64,000 nucleotides of DNA from Dromiciops gliroides (GCF_019393635.1 NC_057864.1:81006882-81070881), one strand, 5' to 3'. Positions 11,450 through 22,979 are shown, counted from the first letter of the stretch. Numbers and translations are program-made. Notes: generated from the sequence alone by a model not told the origin.

Positions 11450-12225
11450 TTGGAGTTGTTTATTTAAAATGTTTTTTCTATTAACAAGAATTTATTTCCC
11501 TCATTTTCATTTTCTCTCCATTTGAAAAAGAAAAGAAATACTTTTATAACAAATATGCTCAGTCAAACAAAATAAAATCTCACATGATACATGTCCAAAA
11601 ATGTTTCTTTTGGGATATTTATTTCTTCACTTTTCTTTTAGGAGTGGGGTAACATGCTTCCTAAGTTGTCTGGAATAGTGGTTGGTTGTCACATTTATTG
11701 GAGTTCTTTCAAAAGTGTCTGTCTTTACAATATTGTGGTTATTGTCTAAAGCAGTATTGTCAAACCCAAATATAAATGGGAGACACTAGTAAACAAACAA
11801 GGATACTTGTTGGTTTAAAAGTGTAATAATTACCAATATTTTATTGTATTTTATTTATTTTGTTAAATATGTCCCAATTACACAGTGTTGTAGGCCATGT
11901 GAAGCCCATGGTTATATACCTTTGGTTTAACATTTGGTTTAAACTTTTTTTCCTTGTTCTCATTTCACTATAACTCAGGTAATGCAATTCTTTTCAAGAT
12001 TCTCTGAAACTTTCCCCCCTATATCATTTTTATAGCAATTTAACATTCCTTTAGATTACATAGATTATATTTTGTTCACCCATTCTCCAATTGATGCACA
12101 TCCCCTTAATTCCTAGGTCTTTACCACCATAGATAAAAGAGTTGCTATAAATAATTTTGCACATGGGCCATTTCTTCTTTATTTCATCTTTTTAGAGTAT
12201 AGGCTTCATAGTAGTATTATTGGCT
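11450..12225 (-). mobile_element. Older L1 3' end, minus strand, split by a hAT element
   Basis: Reversed L1 blocks are recognisable but diverged: 'acaatattgtggttattg', 'tcatttcactataactcag', 'cattctccaattgatgcaca', 'gctataaataattttgcac'. The collinear order is broken only by the insertion at 11752-11924. More diverged than the L1 at 10765-11412. Confidence 0.75.
11752..11924. mobile_element. hAT-like non-autonomous DNA transposon
   Basis: It starts CAGTATTGTCAAACC and ends GGTTATATACCTTTG, which resembles the 'CAGTGTTGTCAAACTC ... GTTTGACACCTCTG' ends of a mammalian hAT MITE family. The 8-bp flanks gtctaaag and gtttaaca agree at five of eight positions, as expected for an old hAT duplication. 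It interrupts an L1 3' end, which resumes cleanly on the right. Confidence 0.55.
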
Positions 12226-12229
12226 ATCT

Positions 12230-14100
12230 GCTAAGAGTTCAAAGGGAAATAGTTCTTTAGACAGTTGAGATAGTTTCTTTTTATGTAAAAAGCTATAGTA
12301 TATTGGAAAAATATGGAAATCATTAACTTATATGATGTGAGGGAAAATATAATTTGTCTGATTATAGAAAAGGGTTGAGAATTTAATTAATAACATTAAT
12401 CTCAGGTGGTGGTTTTTGCTGAGAAGACTCAGAGGCTAAACCTAGAGCTCATTGGAGATCGAGGTCAAAGGATAGATTTCTGAAATGAAATATATGGTTA
12501 CTATTGAGGAATAAGTCCAGATGAGAAGAGAACATTTTGGAAGAAGAAAATCTGAGAAATCACCTAGAGGATTTATAGTTTGGATGAGACAACTTTCCAA
12601 GAAAAGTGTTAGTTAAGTGCAATATAGATCAACTCAACTTCAAACTGGAAATGTGGAATTTCCATGTCATATGAATAACAAGATGAATATTTTTCCCTAT
12701 TAAGTATTTTTTTAAAAGTGGAATTATAAAACAGATACAAAACAATTCAAGGTGAACTATATAGGCCAAGAAATCAAGGAGCTCAACCAGGTAAACCTTA
12801 TGAGTTAATGGTGGGGAACATGAAACCTTAAAATTCCCACTCAATACCCATTCCCTGATAGTTTCAAAATTCTAGTGAGGAGAACATATCTACCCATAGA
12901 TTTGTGTTTTGGGGTCTACTTAGGAATTTTCCTTCTGGTTTCTATACTCTGAAAATACATATCACTTTTTCCCCTGTGGTGATTAAAATATGAAAGACAT
13001 AGTTTCTAGGTAATTTAATAATTTTATTAATTGGCTGGCAGTTATTAATAAAGGGAATTTTTTCTGAGGCCAAAGACCCTTCATGGAAGTTGGGTCTTGG
13101 TTCATATATGCTTCCAACAGATGGAGGTCTATCACATAATAATCTTAACATCATTCAAATCTAATTGGTTGACATGATTGGAGATGGGTTATATCAAAAT
13201 GGAGGCCAAAGATAAATTATTTACGTGAGAAAGAATATAAGACTCCTCACCCAAAATACCTTCCATCGAGGTATGGTTGAATCTCATCAGTTCTTCAGTA
13301 ACTTAGACAATATGATCTTTCTCCACCCAGGATTCTTTGTAAGCTTGGGTTGTGTTTGACCCACATGAGCTAACTATACCTTCCAGTGGGGGAGAAGAAA
13401 GGATTAAGGAAAAAGAGGAGATCACTGAATTTCCCAACATATCTATTATTAATAATTATTTTTCATATCCCTCTCAAATCACTGAAACAAGCAGCAAATA
13501 TTTATCCTGCCTATCAATGTGAGGAGGAGAGGAATAGAAAGGGGAAATTTGTTTTATTCTGCATGGAGTGACTGTAGCCAGTTCCAAGGCTGAAAGCACA
13601 TTTCCCAGAACATATAAACCAACAAAGTGCAGCTGACAATGATCCAGCCCAGCCAAAGAACTAAAGAAGAGATGGAACTGGGACAAGGTCCAGTTCAAAG
13701 TCAGGTCTGAAGAAAAGGAAACTGAAATATATCTGGGGTCACTTGGCCGCAATCAGCTAGCAGTTTCATTCTGTCTGAAATCTTTCCCTACTCTGTTCTC
13801 CTCAGCCCTTTCATTTTCACCCTGATGGTTCTAAGACCTCTGCTTAAAGTTCAGACAGTGGCCTCTAGTTACTAATTAGTTCCTTGCTCAAACAGTCCAA
13901 AATGCCACCTTTAGCTGAAGTTTTCTCTACGCCTCCAGTTTTACCACTACTGCTTCCTCTCCTTCCTTGGATGCTGTTAGTCTATTTTCTGGAAGTTCAC
14001 AACATTACAGGAATCTAGGGAATACAAGGCAGGCTGCTTCCCTAGCAGTCAGATACTTGGCAAATTAAATGTCCATGGTAAGTCATGTGGTCAAAGTAAA
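12230..14100. other. Unassigned interval, possible LTR-type repeat at 12980-13400
   Basis: There is no recognisable coding exon. Around 12980-13400 the text is more ordered, with a 'tttaataattttattaattgg' type stretch, 'gttgggtcttggttcat' and 'cacccaggattctttgt'. It has the feel of an antisense retroviral LTR, but I see no ends or duplications, so that is only an impression. Confidence 0.35.
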
Positions 14101-14104
14101 ACTG

Positions 14105-14655
14105 TGTTATAGATAGAATCACAAAATTACAGAGTTGGAAGACCTCTAAGAAGCCATGTATGGCAGTCCAATAACTAAAAAGGAATCTGAACCATACCCA
14201 ACAAGTAGTATTCTATTCTCTATGTGAAGACATTCAATGTGGAAAAACCCACTAATTCCAAAGATGGGCCATTGCACTTTGAGACATTTCCAATGGTTAA
14301 GATTTTTTTTTGTCTTTATGACAAATTGACCGCTTTATAAATTTTACCAATTGTTCCTGGTTCTATTTTCTGAGACCAAACAATGTCTCCAGCCTAATTT
14401 CCACGTGACAACCCATCAATTACTTGACCATAAATATCATGTCCTTCTAAATCTTCTCTTCTCTTAGAAAAACCTCCATGGTCCCTTCACCTCTTCCTCA
14501 TATGGTATACATGGAGGTATCACATCATCTTAGTTGTCTTTCTGAGGACACTATCCAGCTCAACAATTTTATTTTTTAAATTGTGACACCTAGAATTTAA
14601 CATAGTACTATAGATTCTTTCTAACCAAGGCAAAATACAGAAGGACTAACTATTT
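14105..14655 (-). mobile_element. CR1/L3 LINE 3' region, minus strand
   Basis: The plus strand follows the antisense of a CR1-type 3' region: 'agaatcacaaaattacagag' with 'ttggaagacctctaag', then 'ccattgcactttgagac', 'ccaattgttcctggttct', 'cacgtgacaacccatcaa', 'atgtccttctaaatcttctc', 'ctgaggacactatccagct'. The order and spacing fit. Old and non-functional. Confidence 0.82.
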
Positions 14656-14689
14656 ATTCCTGGAATATATTTTTAGATTGATTAGAATC

Positions 14690-14870
14690 AGATTATGAAG
14701 GGATTTAATTTCCACATGGGGGAGTTTGCATTTTTTTTGTCTTAGGGAGCCGTCACAGCTTCTTGAGGAGAGGAACAATATGTTCATACCTATTCCTTAG
14801 GAATATAATTCTAGTAGCTTTTTCAATAATAAATTAGAAACAGGAGAGACTAGAGTCTGGAACAGTAATT
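14690..14870 (-). mobile_element. L2 LINE fragment, minus strand
   Basis: 'gattatgaagggatttaatt', 'gggagccgtcacagcttctt' and 'aggaacaatatgttcat' match, in order, the block also found at 42640-42760 and 48840-48930. Confidence 0.6.
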
Positions 14871-14872
14871 AG

Positions 14873-15398
14873 AATTGCATACCCCTACTAGGACTACATC
14901 ACAAAGAGATTAAAAAGGAAAAGGATATATTTGTACAAAAATGTTTATAGCAGCTCTTTTTACAGTGGCAAAGACTTGGAAAACCAGGGGATGCCCATCA
15001 ATAAAGGAATGGCTGAAAAAGTTTGTTATAAGATTGTGATAGAATACTATTGTGGTGTGAAAAATACTAAGCAGGGTGATTTCAGAGAAACTTGGGAAGA
15101 TTTGCATCAACTCAATGAAAGGGAAGTTAGCTGAACTGGAAGACCATTGTATACAGTAAAAGCAATATTGTAAGAATGATCAACTGGGAAAAATTTAGCA
15201 ACTCTGATCTAGACAATCCAAACAATTCCAAAGGACACATAATGAAAAATGAGAGAGTGCTGATAAACTTTGAGTGCAGATTGAAGCATACTTTTCACTT
15301 TCTTTTTCTCTCTTTTTTTTTTTGCGTGTTTTCTTTTGGAAATATGGAAATATGTGTTGCATAACTTCACATGTATAATTGAAATGAAAAAAAAAAAC
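14873..15398 (+). mobile_element. 5'-truncated L1, plus strand
   Basis: The ORF2 C-terminal remnant at 14931-15134 reads YKNVYSSSF, GMPINKGMAE, then EYYCGVKNTKQ and FRETWEDLHQL, ending at a stop. A 3' UTR follows ('gattgaagcatacttttcac') with a T-rich tract and an A run ending at about 15398. The G-rich 3' tract is absent, so the 3' end is also cut or belongs to another subfamily. Confidence 0.87.
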
Positions 15399-15399
15399 T

Positions 15400-16000
15400 T
15401 GCCTTCTCAAGGTTTCCTAGCTTGTGTTGCTGACCTTTGAAATATATTTATATCCACTACTGACTTCTGGTAGAGGTGAGTGTCAACAGACTACTAATAA
15501 TGACTCAGTCATTCCTTCCCATCAGAATAAGAAACTGAGCCAGACAGATGGATAAATAAGTTGAGCCTGGGCCACTGATACCTTTCTTTAGCTCATGAGC
15601 TAATTATCAAAGTTGAGACGACTTTTCCTGGCAGCTACACCTTTATGGATGAAATAGGACAGGTAGCCCCATTGCCTTTCTAGGAAAAAGCAAGGGCCAA
15701 ATCATCAGGCCTTATTACTTAGTGGTAGGGAATACTCCCCTTCTTTCCTTTGACTGATTCCTCTCTTTATTTACTACCCACTCATCCTGGGAAATGCTTA
15801 ACTTTTCTAATAGTGTTGGTATGTGTTCGAAGAAGGTCTGAAAAGTTATAAAAACCAAATCTCTGCCTCATGAATATGAATTTGCTATTAGGGAGAGCAG
15901 ATTCCTTAGGATACTAGCAAATCTTTGTACTTTTAATCTGGCATTCTAAATTTGATATAACACTTTGAGGCTCAAATTATATCACATAGGAATGAATGAA
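15400..16000. other. Unassigned interval
   Basis: No recognisable gene or repeat. Confidence 0.5.
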
Positions 16001-16014
16001 GAAATGTATTTGTT

Positions 16015-16167
16015 GGGGTCAGCTAAGTGGTGCAGGGAATAGAGCACCTGCCCTGGAATCAGGAGGACCTGAGTTCAAATTTGGCCTCAGACACTTGATA
16101 CATACTAGCTGTGTGACCTTGGGCAAGTAACTTAACCCCAATTGCCTCACCAAACAAAAAGAAAAAA
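16015..16167 (+). mobile_element. Short-type SINE with imperfect 14-bp duplication
   Basis: Complete from 'ggggtcagctaagtgg' through 'gacctgagttcaaatttgg' and 'tactagctgtgtgacc' to an A-rich tail. Flanks 'gaaatgtatttgtt' (16001-16014) and 'gaaaagcatttgtt' (16168-16181) agree at 12 of 14 positions. Confidence 0.94.
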
Positions 16168-16244
16168 GAAAAGCATTTGTTAAATATTCATTGTTTTAGT
16201 TTGATATATATATAAAATGTTAGTTGATACAAAAACTCCGACTT

Positions 16245-16375
16245 AGATGCTATTATTCTCATCTTACAGATGAAGGACCTGAGAAACAATGAAGTTAAGT
16301 GCCTTGCACAGGGTCCCACAGCAAGTAAGTGTCTGAGTTAGGATTTGAACTCAGCTCCCTCCTTTATGAAAAGGA
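16245..16375 (-). mobile_element. MIR, minus strand
   Basis: 'ctcatcttacagatgaagga', 'gttaagtgccttgcacaggg', 'gtaagtgtctgagttagga' in the reversed MIR order. Confidence 0.75.
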
Positions 16376-17130
16376 GTGTGTTGAATAAAATAACTTCTAA
16401 TATCCCTTTAACTCTATGATATCTAAGATTTTTCTCTATTCCAAATCTATGATCCTTTGATTCTAAACCAAGAGCAGGTATTAGCTTATCACCCATATCA
16501 GATGAGAACAACTTTGAGATTTACTCAGTAGGAAAAAAAAAGAGTTTATGAAGTTTATCTAATGGATCCATGGAGATCATGAGCAGAAGATCCTTATTTG
16601 GCTTCTGATATCTATCTCCTAATGAATCTAAGCATCCTATGTTTTCCCCTAATGAGATAAATGTGGCTTAGATCCTTTAGAGTTTTCAGTCATTATATTT
16701 CATACAGAGATGCTAACTTAATCAGTATTATCCTAATGCAATTAATCTCTTATTTTGGAGAGTTTTGTGTTAATCTCTAATTAAGCACCATTTATCTTTG
16801 CACAAAAACAAATGCAGCATATTGTTCATTCTTGACAAGCATCCAATTTGTAAACAGGAAACTATGACTCTATGAGAGTGTCTCAAATGAATCTTATTTA
16901 GTCTCAGAGTTTAAAAGATGTTGGCAAGCAATCTATTTGCTCCACCATTTTGATCTGCTATCACCCTACAAAGTGGCTCTGGGACATACCATTTTCAGCC
17001 AATCCCATATTCATCCATTTAACCTTGACACCCCATAGTCTTAACCAAATTACTAGGACTCACATACTTAAATAATAACACCACCACCAATAGTAAATTC
17101 ACCAACATTTACATCTTACTTTAAAATTTG
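16376..17130. other. Unique interval with clustered homeodomain-like motifs
   Basis: No gene or repeat seen. Between 16640 and 16860 TAAT-core words are dense ('gcaattaatctctt', 'tctctaattaagcacc'). This is unlike the flanking repeats and possibly regulatory, but composition alone could produce it. Confidence 0.35.
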
Positions 17131-17148
17131 CAAAACTACTTACCTTTT

Positions 17149-17327
17149 GGGGCAGCAAGGTAGCACAGTGGAAAAGCACCAGCCCTGGATTCAGGAGGAC
17201 CTGAGTTCAAATCTGGCTCAGACATTTGACACTAACTAGCTGTGTGATCCCAGGAAAGTCATGTAACCCTTATTGCCCCATAAAAATCAAACCAAAACAA
17301 AATATACCACAAAAACAAAACCAAACA
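17149..17327 (+). mobile_element. Short-type SINE with about 16-bp duplication
   Basis: Head 'gggcagcaaggtagcaca', 'gagttcaaatctggctcag', core 'ctagctgtgtgatccc', then a CAAAA-rich tail. Flanks 'aaaactacttaccttt' (from 17132) and 'aaaactatttatcttt' (17328-17343) differ at two positions. Confidence 0.94.
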
Positions 17328-17388
17328 AAAACTATTTATCTTTCTAGGTCTGAAGTGTCAAGATTGGTGAATTACTAAGAATACACTT

Positions 17389-18140
17389 AATTTGGAACTA
17401 TGCCCAAAGGGCTTTAAAGCTGTACATACCCTTTGACCCAGCAATATCACTATTAGGTCTTTTTCCCAAAAAGATCATAAAAAAGGGAAAAGTACCCATG
17501 TGTACAAAAATATTTATAGCTGCTCTTTTTGTGGTGGCAAGGAATTGGACATTGAGGGGATGCCCATCATTTGGGGAATGGCTGAACAACTTGTGGTATA
17601 TGAATGTAATGGAATACTATTGTGCTATAAGACATGATGAGCAGGCAGATTTCAGAGAAACTTGGAATGACTTACATGAACTCATGCTGAGTGAGATGAG
17701 CAGAACCAGGAGAACATTGTACATAGTATCAACAACATTGTGTGTTGATCAACTGTGATAGACTTGACTCTTCTCAGCAATACAATGGTCCAAGATAGTT
17801 CCAAAGGACTCATGATGGAAAATGCTCTCCAAATCCAGAAAAAAAAGAACTATGGAATCTAGATACTGATTGAACCATACTATTTCTATTTTTTTTTGTT
17901 TTTCTTTTTTGAGGTTTTTCCCTTTTGCTCTGATTCTTCTTTCACAGCATGACTAATGAAGAAATATGTCTAATGTGATTGTACATATATAACCTATATC
18001 AGATTGCTTGCTACCTTGGGGAGGAGGGAGGGAGGAAAGGGAGAGGGAAAAATTTGAAATTAGAAATCTTATAAAAACAAATGTGTAAAACTATCTCTAA
18101 ATGTAGCTAGAAAATAATAAAATACTTTTATGACAAAAAA
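17389..18140 (+). mobile_element. 5'-truncated L1 with open ORF2 C-terminal frame
   Basis: From TGG at 17393 the frame stays open to a TGA at 17756-17758, about 121 codons. It contains WNYAQRALKLYIPFDPAISL, LGLFPKK, then FVVARNWTLRGCPSFGEWL, MEYYCAIRHDEQ and SRTRRTLYIVSTT. This is the full C-terminal segment of marsupial L1 ORF2, a domain after the reverse transcriptase, so no catalytic residue is present. The 3' UTR follows: 'gctctccaaatccagaaaa', the T-rich tract, the G-rich tract near 18015-18050 and AATAAA at 18116-18121 before a short A tail. The rest of ORF2 is missing. I could not find a convincing target duplication. Confidence 0.92.
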
Positions 18141-18141
18141 A

Positions 18142-19310
18142 GTGAAGATAAAAGGGACAAATTTCTGGAGAAGACAGAATGAAATGGGATTGCTTATAGA
18201 GATAGAGATGCTTATTTATGTGATAAGGGAGAAGGAGGAGATTATGAGGTAAAGCATTTGAGTGATATGAGGAGAAGGGGATAAGTATGAACTCTAAGCA
18301 AAAGGCCTTGATTTTTCCCTAAAATTTGAGAGAAATTTCTCAAATGAATGAATAAGATAAAGGAGAGCCATAAAAGGTTTTTTGATTATTGAAAATGTTT
18401 GGGAAAGTGGCTTGGTGAATGGCAAAATGAACTACTTAGATATGTATAAAAGTATTGTCTTGCCACAGCAAGGCCCCCAATTGAGTTTACCTAAATTTGT
18501 GGTGAACTCTAGTCACATATTTAGTGATTTCTCCAGTTTCATTATGTTACATATGGGCAGAATGTGGTAGAAATTAGCCAAGACTGGGGCTTATCAGGGC
18601 AAAAATTGTGATGGGATATGATTGCAGGGGACTTAAAGAAGAAGGCGGTATAGATTTGAATTGGTTCAACAAGTTGTTAAGATGAGAAAGAGTGGTTGGT
18701 GTAGTTTGTTTGGTGGTGATGGATAGAAAAAGATTTGAGGGTTGGAGGGATTGAAAGTCATAGTGAGAATGAAGAATAGGGTTAGGAGTTGCTTGGAAGA
18801 TGAATAAATAGAAGGATAATAGATTAGAAACAGAGACAGGAATTTCAGAGATCTTGGAAATAAAGTGAAAAACTGGACCTTCTCTATATTTGGCTACAGA
18901 ATGACAGAGGAGTAAATCAAGAGACACAAATAAGTTAAGGAATTAAGTTAGTTTTTGAGGCTGTCAATATGTAATTTGAAGCGACCTAGTACAAGGACAG
19001 GGATTTCTGAAAAGAGGAAGACTATGAACTAGGAATTGAATTTTCAGAGGAAAGAAAACAAAAAGATCCTCAATGTCTCTTAAAAGAGAGCTACCAGAAC
19101 TTGATTGGACAATAAATATGGATTGAATAAATCTGAAAGGAATGGAAGTCACTGAAAAATAGTGGTAGAGGGAGAGCTTTGAAGTGACAATAGGGGAGCA
19201 AGGAAAATTTAAAATTCCCAGTTGTATCCAGTGACCTTGGGGTAATGAGCGAAGTTGCAAGCAATGCTGGAAAGGATGGCCAAGGAAGTTGTGTAGCATA
19301 TTTGTAGCAT
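18142..19310 (-). repeat. Unclassified ancient interspersed repeat
   Basis: A 1.2-kb stretch that is purine-rich on the plus strand and C/T-rich on the minus. It has the ordered, low-frame-density look of a decayed repeat ('gttgttaagatgagaaagag', 'aaagagagctaccagaac', 'tccagtgaccttgggg'). Two minus-strand frames of 111 and 117 codons (18964-19299, 18574-18927) are rich in Ser, Pro and Leu and show no domain. I think it is an old LINE or LTR remnant but cannot name the class. The plus strand of 47980-48480 has a similar C/T-rich character. Confidence 0.4.
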
Positions 19311-20560
19311 AAAATGGGTTACTGTAAACAATAACGATATATAATAGTATTAGAGAAATGTTTTTAAAACATAGGAATTAAGAAATGATGATACATATTG
19401 AATAGTATTAAGGAAAATTTAATATGTGCTAATAGGTAAAGTTTTATTAGGTGTTTTGATACATCATGTTACATTTGACTTTTATATCATAAAAATCAAA
19501 ATATCTGCATGCTAAATCAAACTTTGTATTATATATTGTATCCATTCCTTTAAGACGTCTTTAATGTTTGAAATGTGGAACAGATACTTAAATTCTAATG
19601 TTATTCATATATGCCAAGGACAACTTCCTTATCTGACACTATTCATCACATTCTAATTAATCATCTGGGAAAGAAATACATTTCCCATTGCAAGAATAGG
19701 ACAATAACTCTCAAGAAAATTAAATCATCCCCCAGAAATATCTTATTTCTTCAAGCTAATCATTAAGTGAGAATGAATTTTCAAAATAACAAGTGCAAAC
19801 CATTACATAATTTTTTGGTGAGATTCATCTTTTGACTCAAATTTTTCTACTACATTTAAAATCTCTTATTTTATAAAGGTTGTCTGTATAATTATTATAA
19901 AGAGCCAATACCATTTCCTTTGTTCCTGGAAACCTTAAAGATATCTTTTAAACTAGTGGTGCAGGGAGAGGTCAGCCTAAAATAAAGAATTTAAATCAGG
20001 AAATTCATAATTTTATAACAATTTTGTAATCCTATTTCCTTTATCCCTTCTTTCCCACTTCCAGGTTGGTAGCAGAAGCATGAGACAGTCATTTAGGGAA
20101 TTTTCATTTTAATTCTGTTCTTATTGCAGAGAAAAAGCAGGCAACAGAAAATGAGAATGATAATTACATTTAAATAAATACCTTATATAAATATCAAATA
20201 TTATAGTCACCTACCATAGCCTGCTATTTTCCTGAGTGAAACATTTTGCATCCATTCAACTTTTTAGATGTTCCCTAAAAATAACATTTTTCTTTGGGCA
20301 CCTTTGACCAAGAGTAAGTCTGGGAAGATAACTCCCAGTTCCTTTCCTAGTATTCCAATCTCAAAAAAATTCCTACTGTAAAATATGTGAAAGATCAGAT
20401 CATAGAATGATCAGAACTAGTCAATAACAAATGCATACAGAATTTCCATTTTCAAAGATTTGTTTTCTTACATAACTTTGTTAACCCTCTCTCTCTTTAT
20501 CTCTGTTTTTCTCCCTTTCTTCTCACTATACGAGGTTCCATTAGATTGTAAAATTCTTGA
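19311..20560. other. Unassigned AT-rich interval
   Basis: No recognisable gene or repeat. AT-rich throughout. Confidence 0.5.
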
Positions 20561-21190
20561 GGGTATACACACACACAGTGCTGAGTGCAGTGTCTGGCCC
20601 ATAGTAGGTAATTTTGTTCTCATTTGTGTCTGACTCTTCATGCCCTTGTAAAGGGCTTTCTTGGCAAAGATGTTGATGTGGTTTGCGATTTCTTTCTCCA
20701 TTGGTTTAAAGCTGTTGTTTATCTTTCATTCTTGAAGTGAACCATGATATCAGGGTGATGTCATGACTTGCACTGAATTGGAATTAAGTGAGAGAGGCCT
20801 GTGCGAAGTCACCAACCTCACTCTCTTCTCCAGAGTCATCTGGGCCCAGTGCTAAGATATATATCAGTATGACTAGAGATGGCCTTGGATAATTAAAGCA
20901 ATTTGGGTTAAGTGACTTGCCCAGGGTCACACAGCTAGAATGTGTCTGAGGTGACATTTGAACTCAGGTCTTCTTGATTCCAGGGCCAGTGATTTATCCA
21001 TTGTGCCACCTAATGCCCCAGTAGATTAAAGCAAACAGAAGTTAAGTGATTTTCCCAGCAGCACACAGTTAATGAGTATCTAAGGCTGGATTTGAACTCA
21101 GGGCTTTCTGACTCCAAGCCCAGTGCTCTGTACACTGAGAAATCTAGCTGCCTATCATAGTAAACACTTAATAAATGCTTATTGATTTTT
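20561..21190. mobile_element. Nested repeat: L2-like tail, long SINE, composite SINE
   Basis: An L2-like 3' tail ('tgtctggcccatagta...') is cut at 20608 and resumes at 21156 ('catagtaaacacttaataaa'), giving a duplication of about 8 bp, 'catagtaR'. The insert is a long SINE on the minus strand whose tail lies at 20609-20705 and whose head and core lie at 21021-21155. That SINE is itself interrupted by a second minus-strand SINE at about 20706-21020. The inner one has the standard head and core at 20905-21020 plus a different 3' part (20725-20890: 'accatgatatcagggtgatg', 'tctccagagtcatctgg'). Its flanks share 'ttaaagc'. Confidence 0.75.
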
Positions 21191-21336
21191 TGTCACCTCC
21201 TTTGTCTCTTCTCTCCTCACTCTATTTCCACTTTCTCCTTTCTTCTCTCTGACATGTTTACACAAGAATAATTGTCCTTCCATTCCTGGAAGGAGAGGAG
21301 CAGGGACTGTTTTACATAGCAGAGTGTTATTTGTTT

Positions 21337-21399
21337 ATCTGTCCATTCATCCATTCATTCATCCATTCATCCATCCATCCATCTATCCATCCATCTATC

Positions 21400-21469
<70 letters not shown>

Positions 21470-21470
21470 T
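21337..21470. repeat. (CCAT/CATT)n(ATCT)n compound microsatellite
   Basis: Begins with imperfect CATT/CATC units and ends with a long pure ATCT run. The frames reading through it are artefacts of the period. Confidence 0.97.
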
Positions 21471-22975
21471 ACAAAGTTCTTGTGCTCTTTTCCCTGGGTC
21501 TTTTATGAAAAGTAAGGAGATTGCATGAAATTCTGCATGTGTAACTTTTTTCCTATTTATATTTAGTGTCTTCTCTTGTTAGTTTATTCCATGCCTGGGA
21601 CATGTCGTTAGCTCATGATGTTCTGTCTCCCTGATGCCATGTAGAATATCTTCTACTTGTTAGCATAGTATCTATCTATAAATGTCTGAATCTATTTGAC
21701 TATAATAGGTTATAATCTCCATCAATAATTCCATTACCCCCCAAAACTTTCTATCCTTGGTACATTTATTACAAATGCATTATCACATATAGTCATGTTC
21801 TAAACTGTTCACTCATAGTCCTGAATTACAATCTAATTTCTGATTGATTCAATAACATAAAATCAGATTTTAACCAGCTATTAAAATTATTCATCCTTCC
21901 ATTAAAATAAAACTACTATAAATTTACTTGAATGATTCATACAGGATTGATTTTAATTCAGTTTTGCAGTCACCATCAACCTGTTTGCATTCCTTTTCAT
22001 TGGATCTATTACCAAGACCCTAGTGGATCACATCAGACCCAATCCAATCTCGGGCTGAATGCAGTGATCTTGATGATTCCAGAATGATACTGGGGCCTGA
22101 GTCTGTGCTACATGGGGAAATTGTAATTACTTAGTGGGACTTAATCAAAAAAGTGTCAATACCCCTAATGCCCTTGGGAGTTTTATGCAAGGTTCTTTTT
22201 GAGCATACTAACTGGTATTGGGTACTATTCTCACTTGTTCTCTTCCTATTTTTTTCCTGAATTTCCATAGCTCTTGTCATTTCTAACACAAAATTTAGCA
22301 CTTAACACTACATAGGGCTTTATTTTATTCCTTCCATGATTCATGCATGTTGACTTGCTTACCCAACTAGATTCCAATGGATAATAATGCATATTACTTT
22401 TATCATACATATGGGTGATATTAGGAGCCAGAATTACATATCAATATGACAATATGGCTGTTTTTATCAATACCTGTTGATTTTTACTTGTATGTGTATG
22501 TATGTTTGTAGTTTTACTTGGAAGAAAGTAGCAATGCAATTATCTTTATGCCATACCTCAATTGTTTCCAGGCTTCAGGGAGCAACATTATGTTTGTGTA
22601 TGTGGCAAAAAAGGACACTTGATCTCTCAAACTGGCCTATCCCTTATGGGGCAATAATGTAATGGAATTAAGGTTAGAAAGAGATTTAGGAATTTGAGTT
22701 AGATTTACAAATGGAATTAATTTGGAATTTTATGTCTATGTCTATTGTTCTCCTAGTTGCACATATATTATTTGTCTTATTTGTAAGTCTCCTTTGTCTC
22801 TCACAAGCTTTATTTTGTGATTCACTTCACTGATAGCACTTGGATGATGGAATGCTTAAAAACATCTATAATGTTTGGAAAGGGCTCAGTGGAAAGGAAG
22901 AGTTGGCAATCACTCCATAACCAGAAAATCAGTTGTATTAATGAGTGTTCAAAATATAGATACTAGTTCACAAAA
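21471..22975. other. Unassigned interval
   Basis: No gene or clear repeat. The part around 22050-22230 is less AT-rich and unique-looking ('gatactggggcctgagtctg', 'attgtaattacttagtggg') and could be conserved non-coding DNA. Confidence 0.4.
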
Positions 22976-22979
22976 ATCT

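Noticed and set aside
21324..21528. Two overlapping frames rich in Ile, Tyr, Leu, Ser
   Set aside because: They are period-4 readings of the ATCT microsatellite.
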